A stretch of 64,000 bases of DNA from Agromyces mediolanus (GCF_014648575.1 NZ_BMRJ01000001.1:572087-636086); one strand, 5' to 3'. Counted from the stretch's first letter, positions 48,814-58,066 are shown. The notes: generated by a model from the sequence alone, not told the origin. Program-made: numbers and translations.

Positions 48814-50615
48814 GCGTCACCGGCGTTCAGGGAGAAGAGCGCGAGCACTACACGCGCGCTGAGTCTCGGCAGATCCGCCGGCGGTCCATGCGGCTGCTCG
48901 GCTCGCTGCTGCACCCGCTGCGGCCCACGCTGTGGCTCACCGTCATCGCGGTGATGCTCTCGTCCGCCGCGCAGGTGGCGGGCCCGGCGATCATCGCCTA
49001 CGGCATCGACACCGGCATCCCGGCTCTGATCGGGCAGAACTGGTGGCCGGCGGCGCTCTCGGGCGCCGCGTACGTCGTGACCGGCCTCGTCGGCGCGTTC
49101 CTCATCGCGGTGTACATCCGGCTCTCGGCGCGGATCAGCCAGGCCGTGCTCATCGACCTGCGCACGCGGGTGTTCCTGCACACGCAGAAGCTCTCGCTCG
49201 AGTTCCACGAGTCCTACACCTCGGGCCGGATCATCTCGCGCCAGACGAGCGACCTCGACGCCATCCGCGAGCTCATGGACGAGGGGCTCACGCTGCTCGT
49301 GCGCGGGCTCATGTACATGGTGTTCACCGCGGTCATGCTCATCATCCTCGACTGGCCGTCGGGCGTGGTGCTGCTCATCGCGCTCGTGCCGCTCGGCATC
49401 CTGACGCGGTGGTTCCAGCTGCGCTCGCAGCAGCTGTTCCGCCGCTCGCGCGTCGCCTCGGCACGGCTCATCGTGCAGTTCGTGGAGACGATGACCGGCA
49501 TCCGCGCGGTGCAGGCGTTCCGCAAGGAGCGCCGCAACGAACGGGAGTTCGGCGCGCTCGTCGAGGACTACCGGGACGTCAACGCGAAGGTGCTCGGCCT
49601 GTTCGCGGTGTTCAACCCGGGGCTCGCGCTCATCGGCAACACGGCGGTGGCCGCGACGATCGTGCTCGGCGGCTTCCGCGTCGTCGACGGCTCGCTGCAG
49701 GTCGGCGTGCTGCTCGCGGCCGTGCTGTACACGAAGCGCTTCTTCGACCCGATGGAAGACCTCGCGATGTTCTACAACGGGTACCAGTCCGCCGCGAGCG
49801 CGCTCGAGAAGATCTCGGGCGTGCTCGAGGAGGAGCCGAGCGTTCCCGACCCCGAGCGACCGGTCGACCTGTGGAACGCGAACGGCCGCGTGCGCTTCGA
49901 CGGCGTCGAGTTCGCGTACACGAAGGACCGGGTCGTGCTGCCGCGCTTCGACCTCGACATCCCCGCCGGGCAGACGATCGCGCTCGTCGGCTCCACGGGG
50001 GCCGGCAAGTCGACGCTCGCGAAGCTGATCGCCCGGTTCTACGACCCGAGCGACGGCGCGGTCACGCTCGACGAGCTCGACCTGCGCACCCTGCACCCCA
50101 AGGACCTGCGCCGCGCGATCGTCATGGTCACGCAGGAGGCGTACCTGTTCTCGGGGTCCGTCGCGGACAACATCGCGCTCGGCAAGCCGGATGCTTCGTT
50201 CGACGAGGTGGTCGCGGCGGCGAAGGCCGTGGGGGCGCACGAGTTCATCGAGGGGCTGCCGAACGGCTACGACACCGACGTGAACAAGCGCGGCGGCCGC
50301 GTGAGCGCAGGGCAGCGGCAGTTGATCTCGTTCGCGCGGGCGTTCCTGGCGAACCCGGCGGTGCTGATCCTCGACGAGGCGACCAGCTCGCTCGACATCC
50401 CGAGCGAGCGGCTCGTGCAGGAGGGACTCACGAAGCTGCTCGCCGACCGGACGGCGATCATCATCGCGCACCGGCTGTCGACGGTCGCGATCGCCGACCG
50501 GGTGCTCGTGATGGAGCACGGGCGGATCGTCGAGGACGGCTCGCCCGCGGAGCTGATCGGCGGCGACGGCCGCTTCGCCGCGCTGCACGCGGCGTGGCGC
50601 GACTCGCTCGTGTGA
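48810..50615 (+). CDS. ABC exporter half-transporter B (multidrug type)
   Basis: The 601-residue partner has the same six-helix plus ATPase plan: [32 protein letters not shown], then [20 protein letters not shown], a signature in [18 protein letters not shown] and Walker [18 protein letters not shown] with the full catalytic glutamate. Its own signature is VSAGQ instead of LSGGQ. With the first subunit (DD at Walker B) this gives one canonical and one degenerate ATP site, a heterodimeric exporter. The ATG overlaps the upstream stop and has GAGGAGG before it. A 32-base palindromic terminator follows. Confidence 0.9.
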   Translation: MSVTGVQGEEREHYTRAESRQIRRRSMRLLGSLLHPLRPTLWLTVIAVMLSSAAQVAGPAIIAYGIDTGIPALIGQNWWPAALSGAAYVVTGLVGAFLIAVYIRLSARISQAVLIDLRTRVFLHTQKLSLEFHESYTSGRIISRQTSDLDAIRELMDEGLTLLVRGLMYMVFTAVMLIILDWPSGVVLLIALVPLGILTRWFQLRSQQLFRRSRVASARLIVQFVETMTGIRAVQAFRKERRNEREFGALVEDYRDVNAKVLGLFAVFNPGLALIGNTAVAATIVLGGFRVVDGSLQVGVLLAAVLYTKRFFDPMEDLAMFYNGYQSAASALEKISGVLEEEPSVPDPERPVDLWNANGRVRFDGVEFAYTKDRVVLPRFDLDIPAGQTIALVGSTGAGKSTLAKLIARFYDPSDGAVTLDELDLRTLHPKDLRRAIVMVTQEAYLFSGSVADNIALGKPDASFDEVVAAAKAVGAHEFIEGLPNGYDTDVNKRGGRVSAGQRQLISFARAFLANPAVLILDEATSSLDIPSERLVQEGLTKLLADRTAIIIAHRLSTVAIADRVLVMEHGRIVEDGSPAELIGGDGRFAALHAAWRDSLV

Positions 50616-50633
50616 GCGGGCGCTGAACAGCGG

Positions 50634-50665
50634 AAGGCGGGTGACCCGATCGGGTCACCCGCCTT
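50634..50665. terminator. Bidirectional palindromic terminator
   Basis: A perfect 32-base palindrome (arm AAGGCGGGTGACCCG, centre AT) lies between the exporter operon and the convergent secreted-protein gene. It is followed by CTTGCGTTCTTGCG on the plus strand. Confidence 0.85.
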
Positions 50666-50725
50666 CTTGCGTTCTTGCGTTCGTTCGTGCGTGCGTTCGT
50701 GAGTTCGTGTGCTCGTGCGGTGCCG
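50664..50725. repeat. Degenerate GTTCGTGC-type simple repeat
   Basis: Overlapping imperfect units of TTCTTGCG, TTCGTTCG, TGCGTGCG and TTCGTGAG fill the space between the terminator palindrome and the stop of the secreted-protein gene. Strand slippage is the probable origin. Confidence 0.6.
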
Positions 50726-50727
50726 GG

Positions 50728-51126
50728 CTAGATGCTGCAGCCCGCAGCGCGGGCCGCGGCGTAGGGGAAGCCGGGGATGGGGCCCGGGCCCTTCTGCGGG
50801 TAGCAGATGATGTTCCAGGTGCGCGGTCCGACGATGCCGTCGGCGGTGAGGCGGAAGATCGACTGCACCCGGATGACGGCGGACCGCGTCTTCGGCCCGA
50901 AGTTGTTGTCGACCGCGAGTCCGGCGCCGGTGTGGTAGTTGACGAGCTGCTGGATGTAGCCGATGCAGCTCGAGTAGCCGCCCTGGGAGTAGTTGTAGTC
51001 GACGCATCGGCCGGCCGCCTCGGCGGGCGCGGCGCTGGTGCCGACTGCGCCGATCGTGCCGGTGGCGGCGAGCGCGAGCGCGGAGAGGGCGAGGGCGAGC
51101 TTGTGTCGCCGGGTGCGAAGTTTCAC
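50728..51126 (-). CDS. Small secreted peptidoglycan-binding-like protein
   Basis: The 132-residue protein has a clear signal peptide (basic KLRTRRHK, hydrophobic LALALSALALAATGTIGAVG, then APAEA-AG). The mature part of about 93 residues resembles a single PG_binding_1 repeat: IQQLVNYHTGAGLAVDNNFGPKTRSAVIRVQSIFRLTADGIVGPRTWNIICY. Four or five cysteines (RCVDY, SSCIG, IICY, AAGCSI) could form disulphides outside the cell. No catalytic domain is attached. GTG 51126 is preceded by AGGAGA. It is divergent from a two-component system, which may control it. Confidence 0.82.
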   Translation of the reverse strand: MKLRTRRHKLALALSALALAATGTIGAVGTSAAPAEAAGRCVDYNYSQGGYSSCIGYIQQLVNYHTGAGLAVDNNFGPKTRSAVIRVQSIFRLTADGIVGPRTWNIICYPQKGPGPIPGFPYAAARAAGCSI

Positions 51127-51165
51127 GGTGATCTCCTGTCGGTACGGAAACGGTCGAGCGTGGCG

Positions 51166-51195
51166 ATCGTACGTACGGCCGTCCGCCGGTGTCGA
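51166..51195 (-). promoter_or_regulatory. Candidate promoter of the secreted-protein gene
   Basis: On the minus strand TCGACA (complement of 51190-51195) and TACGAT (complement of 51166-51171) are 18 bases apart, about 40 bases before the GTG at 51126. Confidence 0.5.
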
Positions 51196-51257
51196 TGGGC
51201 AGCGGTGCCCATCGTTCTCGTACGGAGATCCGCATCAGGTCCCCCGGATTGGGACCT
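51194..51257. promoter_or_regulatory. Two inverted repeats in the divergent region before the response regulator
   Basis: GATGGGCA-N4-TGCCCATC (51194-51213) abuts the -35 of the secreted-protein gene, and AGGTCCC-N7-GGGACCT (51237-51257) lies about 21 bases before TACAGT (51279-51284), the candidate -10 of the response regulator gene. They could be binding sites of that regulator. Confidence 0.5.
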
Positions 51258-51343
51258 GCCCTGCCGATTCCAGCGCGATACAGTGAGCGGGGCGGTGTGT
51301 GCGCCCATGGCCGCGCGCCCGAGCGCCGTCGAACGGAGGAGCA

Positions 51344-52009
51344 ATGGGCGATTCGACCACGCCCCTGCGAGTCGTCATCGCGGACGACGCGATGCTGCTC
51401 CGCGAGGGAATCCAGAAGGTGCTGGAGGACGCGGGCATCGAGGTCGTCGCCTCCGTCGGGACCGCCGACGAACTCCTCGGGGTGCTCGACGAGACGCCCG
51501 TCGATGCCGCCGTCCTCGATATCCGCATGCCGCCCGGACACAGTGACGAGGGCGTCGTCGCGCTCGAACGGATCCGCGCCGGCGGATCGACGATCGGCGT
51601 GCTGCTGCTTTCCATGTACGCGACCCCGGAGTACGCGCTGCGCGTCATGGGGGCGGGGAGCGGCACGGGTTATCTGCTGAAAGAACGCGTCGCCCAGCCG
51701 CAGACGCTCGTGCGCGCCGTCGAGACGGTCGCATCGGGTGGCTCCGTCGTCGACCCGGAGGTCGTCGAGCAGCTCGTCGGTCGGAGTCGAGTCGACGACC
51801 CGATCTCACGACTGACCGAACGCGAGCGCTCGGTGCTCGAGCTGATGGCGCAGGGGTACTCGAACGGCGGCATCGCGCAGTCCCTGTTCCTCGGGCTCAA
51901 GACCGTCGAAACGCACGTGCGCAGCATCCTGCAGAAGCTGGGGCTCGAGGAATCGCGCGACCATCATCGTCGCGTGCTCGCCGTGCTCGCGCTCCTCGGC
52001 GAGCGGTGA
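51344..52009 (+). CDS. NarL/FixJ-type response regulator
   Basis: The 221-residue protein has a receiver domain (VVIADDAMLLREGIQKVLEDAGIEVVA with the acidic pair, phosphoacceptor D59 in AAVLDIRMPPG, then LLLSMYATPEYAL and GYLLKERV) and a LuxR-type helix-turn-helix (LTERERSVLELMAQGYSNGGIAQSLFLGLKTVETHVRSILQKLGL). The ATG at 51344 is preceded by CGGAGGAG. The partner histidine kinase follows directly downstream. Targets are unknown; inverted repeats on its upstream side suggest self-control and control of the divergent secreted protein. Confidence 0.92.
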   Translation: MGDSTTPLRVVIADDAMLLREGIQKVLEDAGIEVVASVGTADELLGVLDETPVDAAVLDIRMPPGHSDEGVVALERIRAGGSTIGVLLLSMYATPEYALRVMGAGSGTGYLLKERVAQPQTLVRAVETVASGGSVVDPEVVEQLVGRSRVDDPISRLTERERSVLELMAQGYSNGGIAQSLFLGLKTVETHVRSILQKLGLEESRDHHRRVLAVLALLGER

Positions 52010-52019
52010 CCGCGAGGTG

Positions 52020-53831
52020 ATGGCTCCGGGCCGGAACGGCCGGATCGTTTGACGGGGCATCACCCTCGCCGTCGCTGTCGGACTGAGTCTGGCGATGGCG
52101 ATCTCCGGATACTGGTCGACGCCGGCCGAGGCGCGCCCCGAGACCTCCTACGCGACCCTGCACGCGCTCGTCCCCCTCGTCTTCGCCGCGTGCGCCGGCG
52201 TGGCGTGGGCGATCAGCGAGAGCCGATGGCCGGCCCGCTTGATGGTCGCGTTCGTCGTGCTCTGGATTCCGCAATCGATCTACGCCGTCATCGGGGGCGT
52301 CGGATGGCTCTGGCCGGTCGTCCGCGGACTCGACCTCGGGTGGGCGGTCGTCACCGGCATCATCGTGCTCATCTACCCCCGCGGCGTGCTGCGCGAACGG
52401 TTCGACCGATGGGTAGTCGGGATCGCGGCCGTGGCGTCGGCAGTGAACCTCCTCGCGGTGCTCCTGCTCGCCGCACCGGGCGACGGGGTGTGCGCGTGCA
52501 GTGCGCCGAACCCGTACCGCGTGGCCGCGCTCCCGGAACTCTTCGCTGCGATCGACGTCGGGTATCGCATCATCGGCGTCGGCTTGGCGCTGGCCATCGC
52601 GGTGCGTCTGCTCTTCCGGTGGATGCGGGGCAGTGTCCCGGCCCGGACGGTCGCCTTCCTGATGCCGCTCGCGCTTCTCGCGTGGGCGACGACACTCACC
52701 GCCCAAGCGGTCAGCTACGCTGCCGAGGCTCGGAGCGACCAGATGCTCGCGACGATCTCGTTGATCGCGATCGCGTCCATCCCCGTGAGCTTCGTCGCGG
52801 GCGTCTCGCACGCCCGGAACATGCGGGCCCGGGTCGCCGACCTGATGCGGATCACCCGCGAGGGCGCCGATCGGGGGCTCTGGGCGGAATCGCTCGCGCG
52901 AACGCTGCGGGATGCGTCGGTGCGGGTGTACTGGTGGGATGAGGAACGCGGCGTCTACGCCGACGCCTCGGGTACGCCGATCCCCAAAGGCGACGCCGAC
53001 CCCCGGGGGAGCCAGAGCGTCCTCCCGGTCGCCTCGCCCCTCGGTGTGCCGATCGCGCTCATTCGACATGACCGCGTGCTGACGGACAACATGCGCTTGC
53101 TCGACGGGGTCTCGAGCGCGCTGAGGCTCTCCGTGGACAACGGCCGGCTTCGCTCCGAGATCGAGCGGACGCTCGCTCATGTGCGTGAGTCTCGTCAGCG
53201 CATCGTCGAGGCCGGCGACGCAGCCCGGCGGCGCATCGAGCGCGATCTGCACGACGGGGCCCAGCAGCAGCTCGTCTCGCTCGCGATGCGACTCCGGCGG
53301 ACGTCCGACCAGGCGAGGGACCGCGGCATGCCGGCCATCGCCGACGAGGTCGATGCCGAGATCCTGCTCTTGAACGCCGCACTGAAGGAGCTTCGGGAAC
53401 TCGCCCAGGGCCTCCACCCGAGCCTGCTCGCCCAAGGAGGCCTGTCGCTGGCACTGCCCGAGCTCGCCGGACGGTGCTCGGTGCCGACGGAGGTGCGGGT
53501 CGACGTCGCCGGCAGGCTGCCGGAACTCGTCGAAGCGACGGCGTACTTCGTCGTGGCCGAGGCGCTCGCGAACGTCGACAAGCACGCCGGGGCGACGCGT
53601 GTGTGGATCGATGCGAGCTCGGACGGCCGGGAGCTTCGGCTGACCGTCCGGGACAACGGCGCGGGAGGCGCTCGGCTCGATGCCGGAACCGGCATCGTCG
53701 GAGTCCTCGATCGCGTCGAGGCGGTTGGCGGGACGCTCGAGCTCGTCAGCGAGTCAGGGCACGGGACGACGATCACCGTCCGCCTACCGCTCGTCGACGG
53801 CGTCGATGGAGCGCCGCCCACGCTGGGCTGA
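52020..53831 (+). pseudogene. Sensor histidine kinase (HisKA_3 type), 5' end interrupted by an in-frame TGA
   Basis: The open frame from ATG 52095 gives 578 residues: membrane helices to about residue 250, a GAF-like stretch (LARTLRDASVRVYWWDEERGVY), HisKA_3 with the phosphorylated histidine in RIERDLHDGAQQQLVSLAMRLRR (H386) and a HATPase domain (VVAEALANVDKHAG, LRLTVRDNGAGGARLDAGTGIVGVLDRVEAVGG). Upstream in the same frame lie RGITLAVAVGLSLA, the missing start of the first helix, and before it a TGA at 52050-52052, then MAPGRNGRIV from ATG 52020, which sits ten bases after the regulator stop. So the original gene probably began at 52020 and was cut by a nonsense change, or the base is an error. 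Restart at 52095 could still give an active kinase. Confidence 0.6.
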
Positions 53832-54034
53832 GTCTGGCGCGCGCTGAGACCGGCGTGGGCTGAGAGCGGCGCGGGCACTGAGACTGGCGTTGGCGTTGGC
53901 GTTGGCGTTGGCGTTGGGCGCTGGCGCTGCCGCTGGCACTGGCACGGCACCGGCATGGCCGGCCCAGGCCCGAGCCCCGGCACGGCACGGCGGCACGGCG
54001 GCACGGCGGCACAGCACAGCACAGCACAGCACAG
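53832..54034. repeat. Microsatellite-rich spacer
   Basis: Between the kinase and the HNH gene lie five exact tandem copies of TGGCGT (53885-53914), several ACGGCGGC/GGCACGGC units (about 53978-54010) and five exact copies of CACAG (54010-54034). GAGACTGGCG and GAGACCGGCG units occur at the start. No gene is present; long open frames here are produced by the repeats. Confidence 0.8.
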
Positions 54035-54083
54035 TAAGGATCCCCCTCGACGCCACGCGCGCTAGACCTGCTTGGGTTCAGGC

Positions 54084-55586
54084 TCAGCTCGGGGCGAAGG
54101 GATCCAGCACATCTGCCGGAGTCTTCGAGGGCATCGCGCGGGGTCGTTGCTCGGGGTCGACCCGAGGCGGCGGGATCAGCCAGTACTCGGTGCCCTCGCG
54201 CCGGACTTCCCAGCCCTCGTTGTGATAGCGGAGGTGGTCCCGCCGGCACAGCAGGATGCCGTCCGCGAGATCGGTGCGGCCGTCGTCGCGACGCCAGTGG
54301 TCGATGTGGTGCGCCTCGGTCCAGGAGGGCGGACGATCGCATTCGGGGTCGCGGCATCCGCCGTCTCGCACCGCCATCGCGGCCTTCTGCGCCTCGCTGA
54401 ACAGGCGTTCGTCTCGTCCGAGGTCGAGCACCGCCCCGCCGTCGAAGCGGACCGGGAGGTAGCCCTCGCAGAGACCGGCGACGGTCGTCGCGAGCGGCAC
54501 GCGATCGCCGTGCCCCTCCAGGGCGCCGCTGCCCCTGCCGCGTTCGAGCGATGCGGCGTTCACGACGAGGTGCACCGCGGGTCTGCGGTCGCCGAGGACG
54601 CGGTGCGGGTTCACCGAGGCACCGGCTCGAAGCAGCTGCGCGAGCCCTTCGGCGGCGTTGCGCTCACGGCTCCTCCGCGCCTCGGCGTACGCGCGCTCGC
54701 CGTGGACCGGATGACCGAACGTGCGCCGGACGCGTCGATCGAGGCGACGTGGATGGCTCAGCCGGTCGAAGAGCGCCTTGACCTCGGCTCCGGCGACGGG
54801 CTCGAGCTCGAACTCTCCGCGGTACATGCCCGATTCGGTCTGCCACATGCGCCAGAACTGCGCACGCCGCTGGCCCTCCGCGCGTCGTTCGACGCCGGCG
54901 GGGTCGAGTCGGTCGCGCAGCGAGCGGGCTGCTCGTCTCGCCTGTTCCGGAGAGCGGGTGCGGCAGGTGGCGATGAGCTCGGGGAGCGCCCGGGCGATGC
55001 GGGCGGAGAGCGCTTCGGCGCCCGGCTCGCCGTCGGCAGGGGAGGGGTCGTCGAGCTCCTCGATCGGACCGATGCCCCAGCGGAGCGCGTCGGCGACGGC
55101 GACGGTCAGCTCGCCGCGCGCGACCGCGAGACCGATGGCCGCATGCCAGGGAGCCTCGACGGGCATGGCGCTGGCAGCACGCGCGCCAGTCCCGTCGAGC
55201 AGGGCCCCATTCGTCTCATCTGCGTCGGCGTCGCCGTCGGGTCGGCCGGCGCCTGCCGAGGCCGCGGCCTCGGCGGCGATGCGCCCCACTTCGAGCAGCG
55301 CCTCCGCCTCGCGCCTCGTGGCGCCGGTGACGTGCTGCACGAGGGCCGTCGTCGTCGCGTGGCCGTCGCGGCGGGCGAGTCCCTGCGCGCCGAACACGGT
55401 CCGCGAGCGCCGCGCCGCCTCGGCCGCGGCGAGGGCTTGCAGCCGCTCGATCTCGTGACGGAGTTCGCTGAGCGCGCGAAGGCTCTCGAGCAGCTCGCGG
55501 TCGGAGCGATCGGCCGGGTGCCAGGAGCGGGCCGCCGTGCGCACGGCTTCGCCGAGTTCGGCGAAGGGCGGGAATGCGGCGGACAT
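54084..55586 (-). CDS. DUF222/HNH endonuclease domain protein
   Basis: The 500-residue protein has the DUF222 N-terminal region (ELLESLRALSELRHEIERLQALAAAEAARRS, then GLARRDGHATTTALVQHVTGATRREAEALLEVGR) and a C-terminal HNH domain: RDGGCRDPECDRPPSWTEAHHIDHWRRDDGRTDLADGILLCRRDHLRYHNEGW, with the HH and N-H residues and four cysteines for a structural metal. Such proteins are abundant and often multicopy in Micrococcales and their role is unknown; some are linked to mobile introns or phage defence. The ATG at 55586 gives the standard N-terminus. Confidence 0.87.
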   Translation of the reverse strand: MSAAFPPFAELGEAVRTAARSWHPADRSDRELLESLRALSELRHEIERLQALAAAEAARRSRTVFGAQGLARRDGHATTTALVQHVTGATRREAEALLEVGRIAAEAAASAGAGRPDGDADADETNGALLDGTGARAASAMPVEAPWHAAIGLAVARGELTVAVADALRWGIGPIEELDDPSPADGEPGAEALSARIARALPELIATCRTRSPEQARRAARSLRDRLDPAGVERRAEGQRRAQFWRMWQTESGMYRGEFELEPVAGAEVKALFDRLSHPRRLDRRVRRTFGHPVHGERAYAEARRSRERNAAEGLAQLLRAGASVNPHRVLGDRRPAVHLVVNAASLERGRGSGALEGHGDRVPLATTVAGLCEGYLPVRFDGGAVLDLGRDERLFSEAQKAAMAVRDGGCRDPECDRPPSWTEAHHIDHWRRDDGRTDLADGILLCRRDHLRYHNEGWEVRREGTEYWLIPPPRVDPEQRPRAMPSKTPADVLDPFAPS

Positions 55587-55680
55587 GGGTCCATGCTGCG
55601 TCGAGATAGCGCGGTCTCGGGACGGGGTGCCCCGGACGGTGGAGGAAGGCGGACGGGTGCGGGGTGTGGAGGACGGCTGC

Positions 55681-56106
55681 TCAGCCGCGCCAGCGGCACG
55701 CGGCGAGGTCGACGCGGTAGCCGTCCTGAGATTCGACGGCGATCAGTGGTGTGCCCTCGCGCTCGTAGTGCGCACGGGCCTCCGCTCCGTGCCCGCTCGG
55801 CGGGTGCCCGCCGGCGCGGATGACCCGCCACCACGGCACGGTGCCGCCCGAGAGCGCCATGACGCGCCCGACCGCGCGCGCCCCGCGGGTGCCGAGGATC
55901 GCGGCGACATCGCCGTAGGTCGCGACGTAGCCGGAGGGGATGTCGGCGACGACGGCGAGCACCGCGTCCGCGAAGCTGCCGAACGGCTCGCCGGAACCGG
56001 CCGTCGCCGGACGGGTGCCCGCCGAGTCGGCACTCGCCGCACCGGCGCCCGCTGCGCGAGAACGCATCGCGCGAGCGCCTCCCGGGCCGGTGCCCGTGCG
56101 AGGCAT
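55681..56106 (-). CDS. Alkyltransferase-like protein (ATL, MGMT family without the active cysteine)
   Basis: The C-terminal about 95 residues are the MGMT DNA-binding domain: SFADAVLAVVADIPSGYVATYGDVAAILGTRGARAVGRVMAL. The active site, PCHRV in true methyltransferases, reads PWWRVIRAGG, so cysteine is replaced by tryptophan as in ATL proteins. ATLs bind O6-alkylguanine and hand it to nucleotide excision repair. The N-terminus from ATG 56106 is low-complexity (Ala/Gly/Ser-rich), so a start further in, such as the methionine 14 codons later, is possible. The acetyltransferase gene ends eight bases upstream. Confidence 0.82.
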   Translation of the reverse strand: MPRTGTGPGGARAMRSRAAGAGAASADSAGTRPATAGSGEPFGSFADAVLAVVADIPSGYVATYGDVAAILGTRGARAVGRVMALSGGTVPWWRVIRAGGHPPSGHGAEARAHYEREGTPLIAVESQDGYRVDLAACRWRG

Positions 56107-56114
56107 CCGCTCGT

Positions 56115-56567
56115 TCAGAGCTCGAGCGCCCCGATGATGTCGCCGTACGCGGTCTCGCCGATGTCGGTGAACCCGACCCGGTGGAAGAACGCCTCGGGGC
56201 CTTCGTCGCCGGGCTCCCAGAGCACGGTGATGCGGTCGAAGCCGCGGCGCTTGGCCTCTTCGGCGAGGGCGGTCGCGAGGAAGCGGCCGACGCCCTGGCC
56301 CTGCACCTCGGCGTCCACGTTGATGCGCCAGATGCAGGCGCGGAACTCCTCGTGCACGTTCTCGGGGTCGAAGTTGCCGTGGATGAACCCGACGACCCGG
56401 TCGTCGAGGAGCGCGACCCGCTGCCACGCGGTCTCGGGGTTCACGACGGAGGCCTCGGCGGAGTAGGTGACGGGGGCGATGAACTGCTCCTGCCCGGGCT
56501 TCAGCGACAGCGTGTTCGCCGCGACGATGTTCGAGGCGGACAGGTCTTCAAGTCTCAGCGCACCCAT
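56115..56567 (-). CDS. GNAT family N-acetyltransferase
   Basis: The 150-residue protein has GNAT motif A in [36 protein letters not shown] (acetyl-CoA loop QGQGVG) and ends [24 protein letters not shown]. The substrate is unknown. Its ATG at 56567 is preceded after six bases by TAGCCT on the minus strand, a leaderless arrangement, and it is followed after eight bases by the ATL gene, so the two are likely one operon. Confidence 0.85.
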   Translation of the reverse strand: MGALRLEDLSASNIVAANTLSLKPGQEQFIAPVTYSAEASVVNPETAWQRVALLDDRVVGFIHGNFDPENVHEEFRACIWRINVDAEVQGQGVGRFLATALAEEAKRRGFDRITVLWEPGDEGPEAFFHRVGFTDIGETAYGDIIGALEL

Positions 56568-56573
56568 GCGAAC

Positions 56574-56579
56574 AGGCTA
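56574..56579 (-). promoter_or_regulatory. -10 hexamer of the acetyltransferase gene
   Basis: TAGCCT on the minus strand is followed by GTTCGC and then ATG 56567, a six-base spacing without a ribosome binding site. Confidence 0.55.
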
Positions 56580-56627
56580 ACGGCTCGCGGCCCGTGCCGG
56601 TATCCGCCTCTGGTCCCATCCGCAGCG

Positions 56628-56655
56628 CCCCCGTCGTTCCGCGGAACGACGGGGG
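56628..56655. repeat. Perfect 28-base palindrome upstream of icd
   Basis: The arms CCCCCGTCGTTCC and GGAACGACGGGGG surround a central GC. It lies between the divergent acetyltransferase and icd promoters, three bases before the TCA-box palindrome at 56659. It could be a terminator-like hairpin acting on read-through or a second operator. Confidence 0.75.
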
Positions 56656-56658
56656 AGG

Positions 56659-56697
56659 ATCTCTCGATGTCGAGATATTCGCGCGACACGGTAAACT
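56659..56697 (+). promoter_or_regulatory. icd promoter with TCA-box palindrome
   Basis: The element at 56659-56678 (core TCTCTCGATGTCGAG) is the inverted twin of that before sucC. It overlaps the likely -35 (TCGAGA, 56670-56675); TAAACT (56692-56697) follows after 16 bases. Binding there should block transcription. Confidence 0.6.
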
Positions 56698-56785
56698 GTC
56701 CGGCGGTGCGAACTCTCGCGCCCCGCCGGTTCTCGAGCCCGCACGACGGGCCCGCTTCCCCGCCCGCATTCAAGGAGACATCCCT

Positions 56786-58003
56786 TTGTCGAAGATCAAG
56801 GTTGAAGGCACCGTCGTCGAACTCGACGGCGACGAGATGACGCGCATCATCTGGCAGGCCATCAAAGACCAGCTCATCCACCCCTACCTCGACGTGAACC
56901 TCGAGTACTACGACCTCTCGATCCAGAAGCGCGACGAGACCGACGACCAGATCACGATCGACGCCGCGAACGCCATCAAGAAGCACGGCGTCGGCGTCAA
57001 GTGCGCCACCATCACCCCCGACGAGGCCCGCGTCGAGGAGTTCGGCCTGAAGAAGATGTGGCGGTCGCCGAACGGCACGATCCGCAACATCCTCGGCGGC
57101 GTCATCTTCCGCGAGCCGATCATCATCTCGAACATCCCGCGCCTCGTGCCGGGCTGGAACAAGCCGATCATCGTCGGCCGCCACGCCTTCGGCGACCAGT
57201 ACCGCGCCACGGACTTCAAGTTCGAGGGCGAGGGCACGCTCACGATGACCTTCACCCCGAAGGACGGTTCGGAGCCGCAGTCGTTCGAGGTCTTCCAGGC
57301 CCCGGGCGCCGGCGTCGCGATGGGCATGTACAACCTCGACGACTCGATCCGCGACTTCGCGCGCGCCTCGCTGAACTACGGCCTCTCGCGCAACTACCCG
57401 GTGTACCTCTCGACGAAGAACACGATCCTGAAGGCCTACGACGGCCGCTTCAAGGACCTGTTCCAGGAGGTCTTCGACACCGAGTTCAAGGACGCGTTCG
57501 ACGCGGCCGGCCTCACCTACGAGCACCGCCTCATCGACGACATGGTCGCCTCCTCGCTGAAGTGGGAGGGCGGCTACGTTTGGGCGTGCAAGAACTACGA
57601 CGGCGACGTGCAGTCCGACACGGTCGCGCAGGGCTTCGGCTCGCTCGGCCTCATGACGAGCGTGCTCACCACGCCCGACGGCAAGATCGTCGAGGCCGAG
57701 GCGGCGCACGGCACGGTCACGCGCCACTACCGCCAGCACCAGCAGGGCAAGCCGACCTCGACGAACCCGATCGCCTCGATCTACGCCTGGACGCGCGGCC
57801 TCGCGCACCGCGGCAAGCTCGACGGCAACCAGGAGCTCATCGACTTCTCGAACACCCTCGAGGACGTCGTCGTGAAGACGGTCGAGTCGGGCGCCATGAC
57901 GAAGGACCTCGCGCTCCTCGTTGGCCCGGAGCAGGAGTACCTGACGACCGAGGGCTTCCTCGACGCGATCGACGCGAACCTGAAGGCGCGCCTCGCGGCC
58001 TGA
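56786..58003 (+). CDS. icd: NADP-dependent isocitrate dehydrogenase
   Basis: The enzyme oxidises isocitrate to 2-oxoglutarate with NADP in the TCA cycle. The 405-residue protein is the eukaryote-like dimeric type: [27 protein letters not shown] at the start, [37 protein letters not shown] with the substrate-binding serine and arginines, [13 protein letters not shown] and [30 protein letters not shown], then [12 protein letters not shown]. The start is a TTG at 56786 with AAGGAGA at good spacing; upstream in-frame sequence is not protein-like. The palindrome shared with sucC suggests common control. Confidence 0.95.
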   Translation: MSKIKVEGTVVELDGDEMTRIIWQAIKDQLIHPYLDVNLEYYDLSIQKRDETDDQITIDAANAIKKHGVGVKCATITPDEARVEEFGLKKMWRSPNGTIRNILGGVIFREPIIISNIPRLVPGWNKPIIVGRHAFGDQYRATDFKFEGEGTLTMTFTPKDGSEPQSFEVFQAPGAGVAMGMYNLDDSIRDFARASLNYGLSRNYPVYLSTKNTILKAYDGRFKDLFQEVFDTEFKDAFDAAGLTYEHRLIDDMVASSLKWEGGYVWACKNYDGDVQSDTVAQGFGSLGLMTSVLTTPDGKIVEAEAAHGTVTRHYRQHQQGKPTSTNPIASIYAWTRGLAHRGKLDGNQELIDFSNTLEDVVVKTVESGAMTKDLALLVGPEQEYLTTEGFLDAIDANLKARLAA

Positions 58004-58030
58004 TGACGCGGGCCGCGATGCGGCCGACGG

Positions 58031-58066
58031 CGAAGGGCGGATGCTTCGGTATCCGCCCTTCGTCGT
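58031..58066 (+). terminator. UUCG-capped terminator after icd
   Basis: CGAAGGGCGGAT pairs with ATCCGCCCTTCG over 12 bases, extended by a G-T and a C-G pair closing a TTCG tetraloop. TCGTGCC follows. It is 28 bases after the icd stop. Confidence 0.82.

Noticed and set aside
50664-50725. Possible CRISPR-like array of GTTCGTGC units
   Set aside because: The units are 4-8 bases, overlap and have no spacers; this is simple-sequence DNA.
53195-54357. Minus-strand frames through the microsatellite spacer
   Set aside because: Their PTPTPTP and CRRAV sequences are products of the tandem repeats.
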